From [Clostridium] polysaccharolyticum (GTDB lineage: Bacteria > Bacillota > Clostridia > Lachnospirales > Lachnospiraceae): a stretch of DNA of 64,000 nt. The stretch covers positions 62,001 to 126,000 of the forward strand of contig NZ_FOHN01000004.1 of the NCBI RefSeq assembly GCF_900111595.1. The letters run 5' to 3'. Made by a program: the position numbers and the translations under genes. The notes beneath the pieces were generated by a model, which had not been told where the DNA came from, did not search any database, and saw only the letters and a list, made by a program, of their open reading frames with translations. Each line of letters begins with the position of its first letter. Position 1 is the first letter of the stretch. Below, in pieces: positions 1 to 11,910 of the stretch.

Positions 1-2495
1 TGATTTCGGCTAAAAAAGATATGGCAGAAAAAGAGATAATGCTGGAACGTAAAAAAATTAAGCGTGATGATATGGAGGAGCAGAAAAACCGTATTGAACA
101 TGAGTTTTTTAACTGGAAGGAAAGAAGAGAAAAGGAACTGCCTTTATTATGCGAAAAGATACAGGCTTACCGTGAGGCTATTGGGTATCAAGAAGAGTAT
201 TTGCAATTAATGGACCAAAAGGAATCTCTTTCTGATGAAACAAAAAAGAAAGAAGCTGTTTATCAGAGTACAGCAGCAGAAGAGGTGGAGCTAGTAGAAA
301 AAATTCAAGAAAATATGGTTACACTTGAAAAACTTCAGGAAATGCAGAAGGCTTTTGAAATACCATTACAGACAAGACAGCAGATACAAAAAGGGATTGG
401 GCTGGAACAGCAGGTCAAATTGCTTCGTGGACAGTTAGCAAGAGGGCAGAAAGAGTTAGAAAAGCTTCAGACGAATAAAAAGGAAAAAGAAAAGCTCTTG
501 AACCAATTGAATCAGATACTTGTTTTTTTAACAGAACCAGATGAGCAGATGCTTTCACAATATGAAATTGAATTATTGAAATTGGAAGAGAATAAGAGAG
601 CATTTGAAGAGTGCTTATGGAATCAAAAGAAGAAAGAAACAGAATATGCTGGCTGGAAAGAACAGCTAGCTATAATAACGAAAGAAACAGAACAGGCAGA
701 GCAGAATTTTAATGCACGAAAAAAGGAAAAAGAACAGCTTGAGATAGAAGCAATAGCGTATCGTTTGAGAATGGATTTGCGGGAGGGGGCAGCTTGTCCT
801 GTGTGTGGTTCGGTTCATCATGAAGTGAAAGAACTTCATCAGGTAAATGAGAAACAGATGCAGGATGTACAGGAAGCATTTGCAGCTGCAGAACAGAGGT
901 TTCAAGAGCTGGAGAGACAGGAATTTCATATAAAAAATAATATGGAGAGTACAGAGAAGGAATTATTGGAAATTCTGTCTAAAAAGGAACTTTTGGAAAG
1001 GGATGCAAAGCGTTACTCAGTAGCAGAATTCGAACAAAAAAAGAAAGCATTGTCTAAGTATGTGCCAGAAAAAGAAGCGTATAAGCTGGCAAAGGAGCTG
1101 TATTCTGAGAAGGAGAGTTCTATTGCCAAGGAAAAAACAGAGTATGAAAGCTTAGAGAAAAGCTTAAATGAATTGCTGGAAAAGGTATCTTTTTCATCCT
1201 TTGAGGCAGCGGCAGAGAAACTTCATAAATGTGATGAAAGCCTTGAAAATATAAAAAGCAGCCTGCAGAATGGAAATAATGCCACGGAAAAGAAACGAAA
1301 AGAGCTTGACATATGCAGAGAAACGAAAACTTTGTTAAGTACGGAACTTGCTGTTCTTAAAGAAAACCAGAAGACAGCTGTGAAACGTATGGAACTGCTG
1401 AAAACCAAGTTTCTTTCCTGTATAGGACATTACGATAAGGTAACCATTGAGGAAACGAATCTGCAGGAAGCACTGGACTTAATTTGCAAGGAACAAAAAA
1501 ATATGGAAGAACAATATGAAAAAACAGAGGAACTAAGAGAACAGACTGTAAATAAATATTTGGTTCTGCATCAAGAATTTTTAGAATTAAATTCTGCAGT
1601 TTCCTTACAGAAAAAGCAGATAGAGGAAGAGGGGAAAAAAGTCATTGAACAGCTGGAAGCTGAACAGTTTTCCTCTGAAGAAGCTTGTATAGCTGGTAAA
1701 TTGACAGAAGACCAGCAAAAGAGAAAGCAAGATAAAATTGAGCAGTTTGAAACTTTATATAAGGAAAACAATGGTGTTCTGGTTCAGATTGAAGAACAGT
1801 TAGGGGAAAGAAGCATAAAAAGAGAAGAATGGGAGCTTCTCGGAAAACAGAAACAAGAACACGAAAATGCCTTTGAAAAAGTGAAATTAGCATTAAACAA
1901 TCAGCAGCATATCTATCAGCGAATGCTTGATGACTGGAATAAATTGAAAGATATTTTATATAAGAAGAAAGAGTTAGAGCATCAGGAGAGTTTAATGGCA
2001 GATCTGATGCAGTTATTCCGGGGCAAAAAGTTTGTGGAATATGTTGCTTATTCCAAGCTAAAATATATTTCCGTTGCTGCAAGCCACAGGTTACATGATA
2101 TTTCTAATGGAAATTATGGTTTGGAACTGGATCCGAATGGAAAGTTTATGATTTGTGACTATAAAAATGGTGGGGTAAAACGTGATGCATTTACTCTTTC
2201 GGGAGGAGAAACCTTTTTAGTTTCCCTAGCACTTTCCCTAGCACTTTCTGAGCAGGTGCAGTTAAAGGGAACCGCTCCGCTAGAACTGTTTTTTTTAGAT
2301 GAAGGATTCGGCACCCTTGATAGCGAATTGCTAGAAGTAGTTATGAGTTCATTAGAGAGAATCCAGAATAAGCATTTAACGGTTGGAATTATCAGTCATG
2401 TAGAATCTGTGAAAAATAGGGTTCCGATTAAATTACTTGTAACGCCAAGTATTGCTGGACTTGGTGGAACAAAAGTTCATATTGAGAAAAACTAA
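1..2495 (+). CDS. sbcC: Exonuclease SbcC (Rad50-like ATPase), 5' end outside window
   Basis: The reading frame is open to the left edge of the window, so the N-terminal Walker A region is missing and about 830 C-terminal residues remain. What is seen: long Glu/Lys-rich coiled coils either side of a zinc-hook CPVCG motif near residue 260, then a C-terminal ABC ATPase half with the signature LSGGE and a Walker B stretch LFFLDEGFGTLD. This layout is that of SbcC, the ATPase subunit that works with the SbcD nuclease on DNA hairpins and double-strand break ends. SbcD is presumably upstream, outside the window. The first ATG at 21 is an internal methionine and not the start. Confidence 0.93.
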   Translation, partial: ISAKKDMAEKEIMLERKKIKRDDMEEQKNRIEHEFFNWKERREKELPLLCEKIQAYREAIGYQEEYLQLMDQKESLSDETKKKEAVYQSTAAEEVELVEKIQENMVTLEKLQEMQKAFEIPLQTRQQIQKGIGLEQQVKLLRGQLARGQKELEKLQTNKKEKEKLLNQLNQILVFLTEPDEQMLSQYEIELLKLEENKRAFEECLWNQKKKETEYAGWKEQLAIITKETEQAEQNFNARKKEKEQLEIEAIAYRLRMDLREGAACPVCGSVHHEVKELHQVNEKQMQDVQEAFAAAEQRFQELERQEFHIKNNMESTEKELLEILSKKELLERDAKRYSVAEFEQKKKALSKYVPEKEAYKLAKELYSEKESSIAKEKTEYESLEKSLNELLEKVSFSSFEAAAEKLHKCDESLENIKSSLQNGNNATEKKRKELDICRETKTLLSTELAVLKENQKTAVKRMELLKTKFLSCIGHYDKVTIEETNLQEALDLICKEQKNMEEQYEKTEELREQTVNKYLVLHQEFLELNSAVSLQKKQIEEEGKKVIEQLEAEQFSSEEACIAGKLTEDQQKRKQDKIEQFETLYKENNGVLVQIEEQLGERSIKREEWELLGKQKQEHENAFEKVKLALNNQQHIYQRMLDDWNKLKDILYKKKELEHQESLMADLMQLFRGKKFVEYVAYSKLKYISVAASHRLHDISNGNYGLELDPNGKFMICDYKNGGVKRDAFTLSGGETFLVSLALSLALSEQVQLKGTAPLELFFLDEGFGTLDSELLEVVMSSLERIQNKHLTVGIISHVESVKNRVPIKLLVTPSIAGLGGTKVHIEKN

Positions 2496-2555
2496 AAGAC
2501 TATATTCTTTTTAATCTGGTTATCCTAAATACAAAATAGTAGAAAGGTGACCTAG

Positions 2556-3521
2556 ATGAAAGAGAAAAAGAAACAGGAAGATGCGACTTTAAATGAGGCA
2601 AAGACACTGTATGGCAGACGTACAGATTTAGCATTAGAAGTACGTGAAAGTTTTCCAGAGGATGATGTAGAGATAAAAGGTGTCATTTTAACAAAAGAAG
2701 AAGTGGAAGACAAAGATATTATGGTAACTACTTTGGAGATTAAGGATAAACACGGCGAAACTGCTATGGGAAAACCTATGGGAACTTATATTACCATAGA
2801 AGCTCCCAGGTTAAATGAGGATGATGAAACTTATCATCGTCCTCTATCCAATGAAGTTGCCAAATATGTTAAAAAGCTGGCGGGTGGGCTGGAGAATAAA
2901 TCCGTTCTTATTGTTGGCCTTGGCAATCGGGAGGTTACACCAGATGCATTGGGACCACAAGTGGTAGATAATCTGTTTGTTACAAGGCATCTGATTCGTG
3001 AATTTGGCGATGAGTTTAAGGAAAAACACCAGATGGAATCCGTCAGTGCGATTTCTCCTGGGGTAATGGGACAGACTGGAATGGAAAGCGGAGAGATTCT
3101 GGCAGGAATTATTTCTGAAACAAAACCAGACCTTGTAATTGCCATTGATGCATTGGCAGCCAGAAGTGTAGAACGTTTAAACCGGACCATACAGATAACC
3201 AATACAGGAATTAATCCAGGTGCAGGAGTAGGTAATAACAGAAAAGCACTGAATAAAGAGAGCCTTGGTATAGAGGTTATTGCACTTGGAGTGCCAACTG
3301 TCGTGGATGCACTTACGATAGTATCGGATCATTTGGAAAATTGTCTTGCTAAACAAGGATTTTCTGAAAAAGAAATTGCCATGTTTATTCAGGAAACCAA
3401 TGATACTGCAATGCGAAGCATGTTTGTTACACCAAAAAGTATTGACGAATCTATAAAACAGATAAGCTATACCATATCCGAAGCTTTGAATCAATGTTTT
3501 TGTGGTTGTCTTATTAGTTAA
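2556..3521 (+). CDS. gpr: Germination protease GPR (spore protease, peptidase A25)
   Basis: A 321-residue protein that starts at an ATG behind GAAAGGTG. GPR degrades small acid-soluble spore proteins when a spore germinates; it is made as a zymogen inside the forespore and loses a short N-terminal propeptide. Family motifs are clear: YGRRTDLALE near the processing site, LGNREVTPDALGP with Asp130 and VIAIDALAARSVERLNR with Asp198, which match the two aspartates proposed as catalytic in the family, and the glycine-rich TNTGINPGAGVGNNR. It is somewhat shorter than the Bacillus enzymes (about 370). spoIIP follows 60 bp downstream, the same order as in Bacillus. I could not identify a convincing sigma-F/G promoter upstream. 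Confidence 0.95.
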   Translation: MKEKKKQEDATLNEAKTLYGRRTDLALEVRESFPEDDVEIKGVILTKEEVEDKDIMVTTLEIKDKHGETAMGKPMGTYITIEAPRLNEDDETYHRPLSNEVAKYVKKLAGGLENKSVLIVGLGNREVTPDALGPQVVDNLFVTRHLIREFGDEFKEKHQMESVSAISPGVMGQTGMESGEILAGIISETKPDLVIAIDALAARSVERLNRTIQITNTGINPGAGVGNNRKALNKESLGIEVIALGVPTVVDALTIVSDHLENCLAKQGFSEKEIAMFIQETNDTAMRSMFVTPKSIDESIKQISYTISEALNQCFCGCLIS

Positions 3522-3581
3522 AGTTATATTTTTTTTATAAAAGAATAAATTATATAAAGTGATTTTTGGGGTGGTGATAGT

Positions 3582-4862
3582 GTGGAAACAGGAACAGTTT
3601 ATAGACATAGAGGAAAAAAACGAATATCTAAAATGCTTTTTGCGGTGCTTGGCCTCACTATCACTGCTATACTTGTTTCTTTTATGGGAAATAAAGAACA
3701 GTTAAAAGATACAAGAAAGATTTGGAACCATACAATGGGTACCTTCTGCACCACTCTAAGCCTTCAGCACATACAAAATTATGCACCTGGCTTAGAATAT
3801 GGCCTGTATCAGGCAACAGGAAAAAGGTCCTTTGTCTCGTGGGAACTTGGCTTCCTTCAACATAATCTGGGTAAAAAGAAGGCAACCTTACTAGATCTAG
3901 TTGAGGAACTTTCTATTGAAGCTGAGAAAGAAAATGTAAAAGAAGCAAGTATTTTAGATCACACCATTATAGTGGATCGTGCATTAGAAGAAAATAATGA
4001 ATCAACAGAAGTCGGCAGTATTTACGGAGAAAGTTATTTTGAACAGAGCAGAAAACAGGCACTTTATTCACAGGAACTTGCAATGAACCAAAAAAAACTG
4101 GAACAGTTAAAATCAACGAAAAGTCTGCAGTTTTTAATAAATAATTTTTACATAGTAGATTCCAGCACTAGCATTGACCAGAAAGTATTTCAAGTGGAAA
4201 ACCTGTTGAAAACGGACTGTACTATGAAAACGGATTCGGAGAAACCACAGATTTTAATCTATCATACACATGCATCGGAAGAATTTATTGATAGTGACGG
4301 TACAAAAAAGGATTCTGTAGTTGGAGCAGGAACTGCTTTGGCAAAATATTTAACGGAGGAGTACGGCTATAATGTCATTCATGATGAAACATCCTATGAT
4401 GTAGTAAATGGCCGGCTAAATCGAAATAAGGCATACGACAAAGCAAGAAAGGGGATTACGAAAATACTTAAAAAGTATCCTTCTATTGAAGTTGTGATAG
4501 ACCTGCATCGAGATGCCTCAAATGATGGTTCTAAGAAAACAACTATCATAGATGGCAAACCGACGGCAGTTTTTAAATTTTTTAATGGATTAAGCCGTAG
4601 AGCAACTGGAGCAGATAGAGCAGACATTCCTAATCCGAGACTACAGAAAAATTTAGCCTTTAGTCTGAAAATGAAGATGAAAGCAATGGAATTATATCCG
4701 ACTCTTACGACAAAGAATTATTTAAAAAGTTTTCGGTATAATATGCATTTGCGTGATAAATCCTTGCTGATTGAAATGGGAACAGAAAAAAATACAGTGG
4801 AGGAAGCAAAAAATGCAATGAAGCCTTTGGCAGACGTTTTAAACGAAGTATTGAACGAATAA
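3582..4862 (+). CDS. spoIIP: Stage II sporulation protein P (amidase/endopeptidase)
   Basis: A 426-residue protein with a GTG start at 3582, placed behind GGGGTGGTGA. Residues about 18-37 form one membrane segment; the rest would face the space between mother cell and forespore. The C-terminal domain carries the zinc-dependent N-acetylmuramoyl-L-alanine amidase motifs: YHTHASEEF near 227, VVIDLHRDA, and LLIEMGTEKNTVEEA with the late Glu. SpoIIP acts with SpoIID and SpoIIM to degrade septal peptidoglycan during engulfment. It directly follows gpr. Its 3' end contains the -35 element of the lepA promoter. Confidence 0.93.
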   Translation: METGTVYRHRGKKRISKMLFAVLGLTITAILVSFMGNKEQLKDTRKIWNHTMGTFCTTLSLQHIQNYAPGLEYGLYQATGKRSFVSWELGFLQHNLGKKKATLLDLVEELSIEAEKENVKEASILDHTIIVDRALEENNESTEVGSIYGESYFEQSRKQALYSQELAMNQKKLEQLKSTKSLQFLINNFYIVDSSTSIDQKVFQVENLLKTDCTMKTDSEKPQILIYHTHASEEFIDSDGTKKDSVVGAGTALAKYLTEEYGYNVIHDETSYDVVNGRLNRNKAYDKARKGITKILKKYPSIEVVIDLHRDASNDGSKKTTIIDGKPTAVFKFFNGLSRRATGADRADIPNPRLQKNLAFSLKMKMKAMELYPTLTTKNYLKSFRYNMHLRDKSLLIEMGTEKNTVEEAKNAMKPLADVLNEVLNE

Positions 4863-4879
4863 AAGGACTATGCTATAAT
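4851..4879 (+). promoter_or_regulatory. Sigma-A-type promoter of lepA
   Basis: TTGAAC at 4851-4856, a 17-base spacer and TATAAT at 4874-4879 with an extended -10 TGC. The -35 box lies inside the last codons of spoIIP, so the housekeeping gene lepA can be transcribed independently of the sporulation pair. Confidence 0.75.
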
Positions 4880-4965
4880 TACAGACAATGAAATTTGAAA
4901 AAAATATGAAAAGAAGCTTGTCTAACAAGTTTACAGATAAAATGAATGGATAGAAAGAGGTACAA

Positions 4966-6780
4966 ATGTCAGCGATTGAACAAAGTAAAATAAGAAATTT
5001 CTGTATTGTGGCGCATATCGATCATGGAAAATCAACATTGGCAGATCGTATTATTGAAAAAACGGGTCTTCTTACCAGCAGGGAAATGCAGGCGCAGATT
5101 CTTGACAATATGGAATTAGAAAGAGAACGTGGAATTACCATAAAAGCACAGACTGTGCGTATCGTCTATAAGGCAAAAGATGGGCAGGAGTATATTTTTA
5201 ACCTGATTGATACTCCGGGGCACGTCGATTTTAATTATGAGGTTTCAAGAAGCCTTGCAGCTTGCGAAGGGGCGATTCTGATTGTAGATGCTGCTCAGGG
5301 GATTGAAGCACAGACATTAGCAAACTGTTATCTGGCATTAGACCATGATCTTGAAATTATGCCAGTTATTAATAAAATTGATTTGCCAAGTGCTGAACCA
5401 GATCGTGTGAAAGCAGAAATTGAAGATGTCATTGGGCTGGATGCAGAAGATGCCCCTTTGATTTCAGCGAAACAGGGGATTCATATTGAAGATGTATTAG
5501 AGCAGATTGTAGCCAAAATACCGGCTCCATCAGGAGATGTAAGTGCACCATTAAAAGCACTGATTTTTGATTCTGTTTATGATCCGTATAAAGGAGTTAT
5601 TATTTTTTGCCGTATCTTTGATGGCAGCGTAAAGAAAGGTACCTTAATGAAAATGATAGCAACTCAGGCACAGGCAGAAGTTGTGGAAGTTGGTATTTTT
5701 GGGGCCGGCCAGTTTATTCCTTGTGACGAGCTTTCGGCAGGTATGGTTGGTTATATTACAGCCAGCTTAAAAAATGTGAAAGATACCCGGGTTGGTGATA
5801 CTGTAACGGATGCCAATAATCCTTGCGGACAGGCACTTCCAGGATATAAGCAGGTAAATCCTATGGTTTACTGTGGCATGTATCCAGCGGATGGTTCCAA
5901 ATATGGTGATTTAAGGGATGCCCTTGAGAAGCTGCAGCTAAACGATGCTGCATTGCAATTTGAACCAGAAACTAGTATCGCTCTGGGATTTGGTTTCCGA
6001 TGTGGATTCTTAGGATTACTGCACCTGGAAATTATTCAGGAACGTCTGGAACGTGAATACAACTTGGATATTGTGACAACCGCGCCAGGCGTAGTATATA
6101 AAGTATATAAAACAGATGGAGAAGTTTTGGAAATTACAAATCCATCCAATTTGCCAGAACCGTCTGAAATCGACTACATGGAAGAACCGGTTGTAAGTGC
6201 GGAAATTATGGTTACAACGGAGTTTGTAGGTTCTATTATGACCTTATGCCAAGAAAGGCGGGGCGTGTATCTTGGAATGGAATATATGGAACAGACAAGG
6301 GCACTTTTAAAATATGAATTGCCATTAAATGAAATTATTTATGATTTCTTTGATGCTTTAAAATCTCGTTCCAGAGGTTATGCGTCTTTTGATTATGAAT
6401 TAAAAGGTTACGAAAGGTCTGAACTTGTAAAACTGGACATTTTAATTAATAAAGAAGAAGTGGATGCCTTGTCCTTTATTGTACATGCAAGTACAGCCTA
6501 TGAACGTGGAAGAAAGATGTGCGAGAAACTGAAAGAGGAGATACCAAGGCAATTATTTGAAATTCCGATTCAGGCGGCAATTGGAAGTAAAATCATTGCC
6601 CGTGAAACAGTAAAAGCTATGCGTAAAGATGTATTGGCAAAATGTTATGGCGGAGATATTTCCCGTAAGAAGAAACTTCTTGAAAAACAGAAAGAAGGCA
6701 AGAAGAGGATGCGGCAGGTTGGAAATGTAGAAATTCCACAGAAAGCATTTATGAGTGTATTGAAATTAGATGACGAATAA
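4966..6780 (+). CDS. lepA: Elongation factor 4 (LepA), ribosome back-translocase GTPase
   Basis: A 604-residue translational GTPase, full length for the family. G1 is [11 protein letters not shown]3 is DTPGHVDF, and G4 is NKID; the C-terminal EF4-specific domain is present, ending [14 protein letters not shown]. LepA binds stalled or mistranslocated ribosomes and promotes reverse translocation or assists subunit assembly. It is preceded by AGAAAGAGG and followed by an intrinsic terminator, so with the promoter inside spoIIP it may be a one-gene transcription unit with read-through into hemW. Confidence 0.97.
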   Translation: MSAIEQSKIRNFCIVAHIDHGKSTLADRIIEKTGLLTSREMQAQILDNMELERERGITIKAQTVRIVYKAKDGQEYIFNLIDTPGHVDFNYEVSRSLAACEGAILIVDAAQGIEAQTLANCYLALDHDLEIMPVINKIDLPSAEPDRVKAEIEDVIGLDAEDAPLISAKQGIHIEDVLEQIVAKIPAPSGDVSAPLKALIFDSVYDPYKGVIIFCRIFDGSVKKGTLMKMIATQAQAEVVEVGIFGAGQFIPCDELSAGMVGYITASLKNVKDTRVGDTVTDANNPCGQALPGYKQVNPMVYCGMYPADGSKYGDLRDALEKLQLNDAALQFEPETSIALGFGFRCGFLGLLHLEIIQERLEREYNLDIVTTAPGVVYKVYKTDGEVLEITNPSNLPEPSEIDYMEEPVVSAEIMVTTEFVGSIMTLCQERRGVYLGMEYMEQTRALLKYELPLNEIIYDFFDALKSRSRGYASFDYELKGYERSELVKLDILINKEEVDALSFIVHASTAYERGRKMCEKLKEEIPRQLFEIPIQAAIGSKIIARETVKAMRKDVLAKCYGGDISRKKKLLEKQKEGKKRMRQVGNVEIPQKAFMSVLKLDDE

Positions 6781-6784
6781 TTGC

Positions 6785-6814
6785 AGGGAGGCGTTTAGGC
6801 CTCCCTTTGCTTTT
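6785..6814 (+). terminator. Intrinsic terminator after lepA
   Basis: Perfect 8-bp stem AGGGAGGC (6785-6792) and GCCTCCCT (6799-6806) around a 6-base loop, followed by TTGCTTTT. It lies only about 20 bases before hemW, so hemW is probably reached by partial read-through. Confidence 0.8.
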
Positions 6815-6834
6815 GGTGTTTTAAGGAGGTTTTT

Positions 6835-7986
6835 ATGAAAGAACTTGCAATTTATGTACACATACCATTTTGTGCCCGCAAATGCAGGTATTGTGATTTT
6901 TTATCTGGGCCAGAATATTTAGAACAGATAGACCAATATATTGATATGATGCAAAAACAGATGGAACAGTGCAGAGAACTTGTAAAAGAATATCGGATAA
7001 GAAGTATCTTTTTAGGTGGTGGAACTCCTTCTATATTAACATCATCACAAATTACAAGAGTGATGGCTGGGTTATGGGAACTGGCAGGAGACAGAATGAT
7101 GGCTGATGGAGAAGTGACGATTGAGTCGAACCCAGGGACTTTAACCGAAGAAAAATTGAAAACATATCTAGATTTAAAAATTAGCCGTATCAGTATGGGG
7201 CTTCAGTCTGCAGATAATGAAGAATTAAAAAACTTAGGCAGAATCCATACGTATGAAGAATTTTTGGAAGGATATAAACTTGCACGAAAAGCTGGTTTTA
7301 ATAATATTAATGTGGATTTAATGTCGGGACTGCCCAGCCAGACCTTGCAAAAGTGGGAGACCACCTTAAAAAAAGTTATTTCACTTAGACCAGAGCATAT
7401 TTCCGCTTATAGCTTAATAGTAGAAGAAGGAACGGAATTTTACAAATTGTATGGAAGTGGAAAAGGGAAAAAAGAATTACCAGAAGAAGGATTAGACCGG
7501 CTTATGTACCAGAAAACAAAGGAACTTTTAGAACAAGCAGGTTATTATAGATATGAAATTTCAAATTATGCAAAACCAGGATATGAAAGCCGGCATAACA
7601 TTACTTACTGGACTGGAATTGACTATTTAGGAATTGGTTTAGGAGCGTCTTCGTTAATTCAGAAAAAAAGGTATCGAAACGAGGAAAAGATGGAATGCTA
7701 TTTGGAGAAGCTTTCTAGAAATAAAAGTGTTTGCAATTTAGAAGAAGCTCTTAACTGGCAAAGTGAAATGGAAGAGTTTATGATTTTGGGACTTCGCATG
7801 ATGAAAGGTGTTAGTAAATCAGAGTTTCAAAAACGATTTGGGGTGACAATGGAATCAAAATATGAGAGCGTGTTACGAAAGATAAAAGAACTTGGACTTA
7901 TGGAAGAAGAAAAAGATCTGCTTTGGTTAACAGAGAAGGGGATTGATGTAAGCAATGAAGTATTTACATTGTTTCTGTCTGATTAA
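6835..7986 (+). CDS. hemW: Radical SAM heme chaperone HemW (formerly HemN-like)
   Basis: A 383-residue protein behind a perfect AAGGAGGT site. The N-terminus VHIPFCARKCRYCDF carries the CX3CX2C radical SAM cluster motif, followed by FLGGGTPSIL and the SAM-binding stretch SNPGTL. The C-terminal HemN domain includes NITYWTGIDYLGIGLGASS. HemW proteins bind heme and deliver it to acceptor proteins and lack coproporphyrinogen dehydrogenase activity; the short N-terminus before the cluster motif (compared with true HemN) supports HemW. The lepA-hemW-hrcA order is typical of Firmicutes. Confidence 0.93.
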   Translation: MKELAIYVHIPFCARKCRYCDFLSGPEYLEQIDQYIDMMQKQMEQCRELVKEYRIRSIFLGGGTPSILTSSQITRVMAGLWELAGDRMMADGEVTIESNPGTLTEEKLKTYLDLKISRISMGLQSADNEELKNLGRIHTYEEFLEGYKLARKAGFNNINVDLMSGLPSQTLQKWETTLKKVISLRPEHISAYSLIVEEGTEFYKLYGSGKGKKELPEEGLDRLMYQKTKELLEQAGYYRYEISNYAKPGYESRHNITYWTGIDYLGIGLGASSLIQKKRYRNEEKMECYLEKLSRNKSVCNLEEALNWQSEMEEFMILGLRMMKGVSKSEFQKRFGVTMESKYESVLRKIKELGLMEEEKDLLWLTEKGIDVSNEVFTLFLSD

Positions 7987-8052
7987 CAGGATTTCTGAAA
8001 AGCAGTAAGAAATGGCTTCTGTATTTTTTGCTTAGAAAATTAATAAAATTAC

Positions 8053-8081
8053 TTGACAAAGGTTTTTTATAGTGGTATTTT
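8053..8081 (+). promoter_or_regulatory. Heat-shock operon promoter
   Basis: TTGACA at 8053-8058 and TATTTT at 8076-8081 with a 17-base spacer, ending 14 bases before the CIRCE element. It would drive hrcA-grpE-dnaK. Confidence 0.85.
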
Positions 8082-8094
8082 ATCTATAAAGATA

Positions 8095-8121
8095 TTAGCA
8101 CTCTTGCTTGATGAGTGCTAA
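8095..8121 (+). promoter_or_regulatory. CIRCE operator (HrcA binding site)
   Basis: Perfect inverted repeat TTAGCACTC, 9 bases, GAGTGCTAA, exactly the CIRCE consensus. It lies at and just past the expected transcription start. HrcA, encoded immediately downstream, binds it and represses the operon until heat shock diverts GroEL. Confidence 0.97.
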
Positions 8122-8172
8122 CAATTAAACAGAATGAGAAAGTCAGAAGAAGGTTTAGAAGGGTGTGACAAG

Positions 8173-9201
8173 ATGAACTTAGATGATAGAAAGAAAAAGA
8201 TTCTGCAGGCTATCATCAAAACCTATTTGGATACAGGAGAACCAGTTGGTTCGAGAACGATTTCAAAATATACTGACTTAAATTTAAGTTCTGCCACAAT
8301 TCGCAATGAAATGTCAGACTTAGAGGATATGGGATTTATTATACAGCCTCATACATCAGCAGGCAGAATTCCTTCTGACAAAGGATACCGCTTTTATGTA
8401 GATCAGCTTATGGGCGAAAAAGTTCAGGAGCTGAATGAAATGAAGGAAATTCTGATAGACAGGACAGATAAGCTTGAAACCATGTTAAAACAGGTTGCGA
8501 AGGTTTTAGCGGTTAATACCAATTATGCGACAATGGTTTCAAAACCTCAGTATAAACATCGTACTGTGAAGTTTATTCAGCTTACGGAAGTGGACGAAAA
8601 TCACATATTGGCTGTCATTGTTATCGAAGGCAATATTGTAAAGAACAGAATTTTAGATGTAGTAGAACCTGTAGAAAAAGAAATTGTATTAAAATTAAAC
8701 ATAATCTTAAATACTTTCCTTCAAGGATTAGATTTAACAGAAATAAATATTGCGTTAATACAAAAAATAAAAGAACAGGCTGGACCATATGGTGATTTAA
8801 TCAATAAAATTTTAGAAGCAATTGCTCAGGCAATTGGGGAAGAAGAGAATGTTGAAATTTATACCAGTGGTGCAACCAATATTCTTAAATATCCAGAACT
8901 AAGGGATACGGAAAAAGCAACTGAACTGTTATATACGTTTGAAGAGAAAAAACAGCTTACGGAATTAATCACTGATAAGATGGATGCAGAAGAGCAAAGA
9001 GGCATTCAGGTTTATATTGGAGATGAAACCCCAGTCAAATCCATGAAAGACTGTTCCGTCGTTACCGCAACTTATGAGGTGGGAGAAGGAGTATATGGAA
9101 AGATTGGAATTGTTGGACCAAAACGAATGGATTATGAAAAAGTTGTAGGAACACTACAGTCGCTAATGAGCCAGCTAGATGATATTTTTAAGAATGAATA
9201 G
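8173..9201 (+). CDS. hrcA: Heat-inducible transcription repressor HrcA
   Basis: A 342-residue protein from the ATG at 8173. I chose this start because AAGGGTGT lies at the right distance and the protein then begins MNLDDRKKKILQAII, as in other HrcA proteins; an in-frame ATG at 8134 has no ribosome site. The N-terminal winged helix includes GEPVGSRTISK and SSATIRNEMSDLEDMG. The C-terminal part includes GIVGPKRMDYEK. HrcA represses heat-shock genes through CIRCE, seen 50 bases upstream, so the operon is autoregulated. Confidence 0.96.
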   Translation: MNLDDRKKKILQAIIKTYLDTGEPVGSRTISKYTDLNLSSATIRNEMSDLEDMGFIIQPHTSAGRIPSDKGYRFYVDQLMGEKVQELNEMKEILIDRTDKLETMLKQVAKVLAVNTNYATMVSKPQYKHRTVKFIQLTEVDENHILAVIVIEGNIVKNRILDVVEPVEKEIVLKLNIILNTFLQGLDLTEINIALIQKIKEQAGPYGDLINKILEAIAQAIGEEENVEIYTSGATNILKYPELRDTEKATELLYTFEEKKQLTELITDKMDAEEQRGIQVYIGDETPVKSMKDCSVVTATYEVGEGVYGKIGIVGPKRMDYEKVVGTLQSLMSQLDDIFKNE

Positions 9202-9228
9202 CAATATATTAGGAAAGGTGGAAATAAG

Positions 9229-9840
9229 TTGAAGCAGAAGGAAAAAACGAAAGTGGAAGAAAACGATACTGCAGCAGAAGATGCAGGACAGGAAAACCTA
9301 GATACAGAACAGCAGAATCTGAATGCACAAGCAGAAGGAGAAGAAGAAAAAACAGCTGATGCAGAGACAGCTGATGCAGAAAAAGCTGAGGAAGAGGATG
9401 TACCTAAGGGTGATAAGAAAGCTCAGGAATTAAATGATAAATTAATGAGAACTATCGCTGAATTTGATAACTTTAGAAAACGCTCTGAAAAAGAAAAGAG
9501 TGCAATGTTTGAAATTGGTGCAAAAGCAATAATTGAAAAAATTCTTCCAGTGCTTGATAATTTTGAAAGAGGCTTAGATTCCATTTCTGAGGAGGAAAAA
9601 GGCAGTGCTTTCGCACAGGGAATCGAACAGATTTACAAACAGTTTGTTACAGTTCTTGACGATGCTGGAGTAAAAGTAATTGAGACAGTAGGAAAAGAAT
9701 TTGATCCAAGCCTTCATAACGCAGTAATGCATGTTGAGGATGATTCACTTGGTGAAAATATCATTGCAGAAGAATTCCAAAAAGGTTATATGTATAAAGA
9801 ATCTGTAGTTCGCCACAGTATGGTTAAGGTAGCTAATTAA
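9229..9840 (+). CDS. grpE: Nucleotide exchange factor GrpE
   Basis: A 203-residue protein with a TTG start at 9229, set 7 bases after AGGAAAGGTGG. The first 60 residues are very acidic and probably disordered; then come the coiled coil and the conserved core with AEFDNFRKRSEKE, ILPVLDNFERGL, and the C-terminal beta domain with FDPSLHNAVMHVED and GYMYKESVVRHSMVKV. GrpE releases ADP from DnaK. It sits 27 bases after hrcA and 57 bases before dnaK in the CIRCE-controlled operon. Confidence 0.96.
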   Translation: MKQKEKTKVEENDTAAEDAGQENLDTEQQNLNAQAEGEEEKTADAETADAEKAEEEDVPKGDKKAQELNDKLMRTIAEFDNFRKRSEKEKSAMFEIGAKAIIEKILPVLDNFERGLDSISEEEKGSAFAQGIEQIYKQFVTVLDDAGVKVIETVGKEFDPSLHNAVMHVEDDSLGENIIAEEFQKGYMYKESVVRHSMVKVAN

Positions 9841-9873
9841 TTTTAGAATAGATGATATTAAATTAGATGATAG

Positions 9874-11757
<1,884 letters not shown>

Positions 11758-11811
11758 TTAAAGATAACGACCCATCAGAGTATTAGGAGTTTTATAGACG
11801 TTTAAGAACTG

Positions 11812-11847
11812 ACCATAAGCATTTGTGCGCAGCACTTTGCTTATGGT
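11812..11847 (+). terminator. Hairpin after dnaK, probable terminator or mRNA 3' processing structure
   Basis: Perfect 9-bp stem ACCATAAGC (11812-11820) and GCTTATGGT (11839-11847), with an inner stem GTGC/GCAC. The bases after it are not a clean T-run, so termination may be partial or the hairpin may protect the hrcA-grpE-dnaK message. Confidence 0.5.
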
Positions 11848-11882
11848 TGTTATGGCTATAAAGAAAAATCGGCTGGGGACAG

Positions 11883-11910
11883 TTGATTTTTTTGAAAGTT
11901 TCGGTATAAT
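11883..11910 (+). promoter_or_regulatory. Separate promoter of dnaJ
   Basis: TTGATT at 11883-11888, a 16-base spacer and TATAAT at 11905-11910. No CIRCE is present here, so dnaJ can be made without HrcA control. Confidence 0.65.

Noticed and set aside
1642-2082. 146-codon minus-strand frame inside sbcC
   Set aside because: It lies fully inside the coding sequence of sbcC, has no family motif and no ribosome site; it is a shadow. The same applies to the other opposite-strand frames within known genes.
2224-2252. Short direct repeat TTTCCCTAGCAC in sbcC
   Set aside because: It encodes the normal alternating LALSLALS helix after the ABC signature and keeps the frame; it is part of the family sequence.
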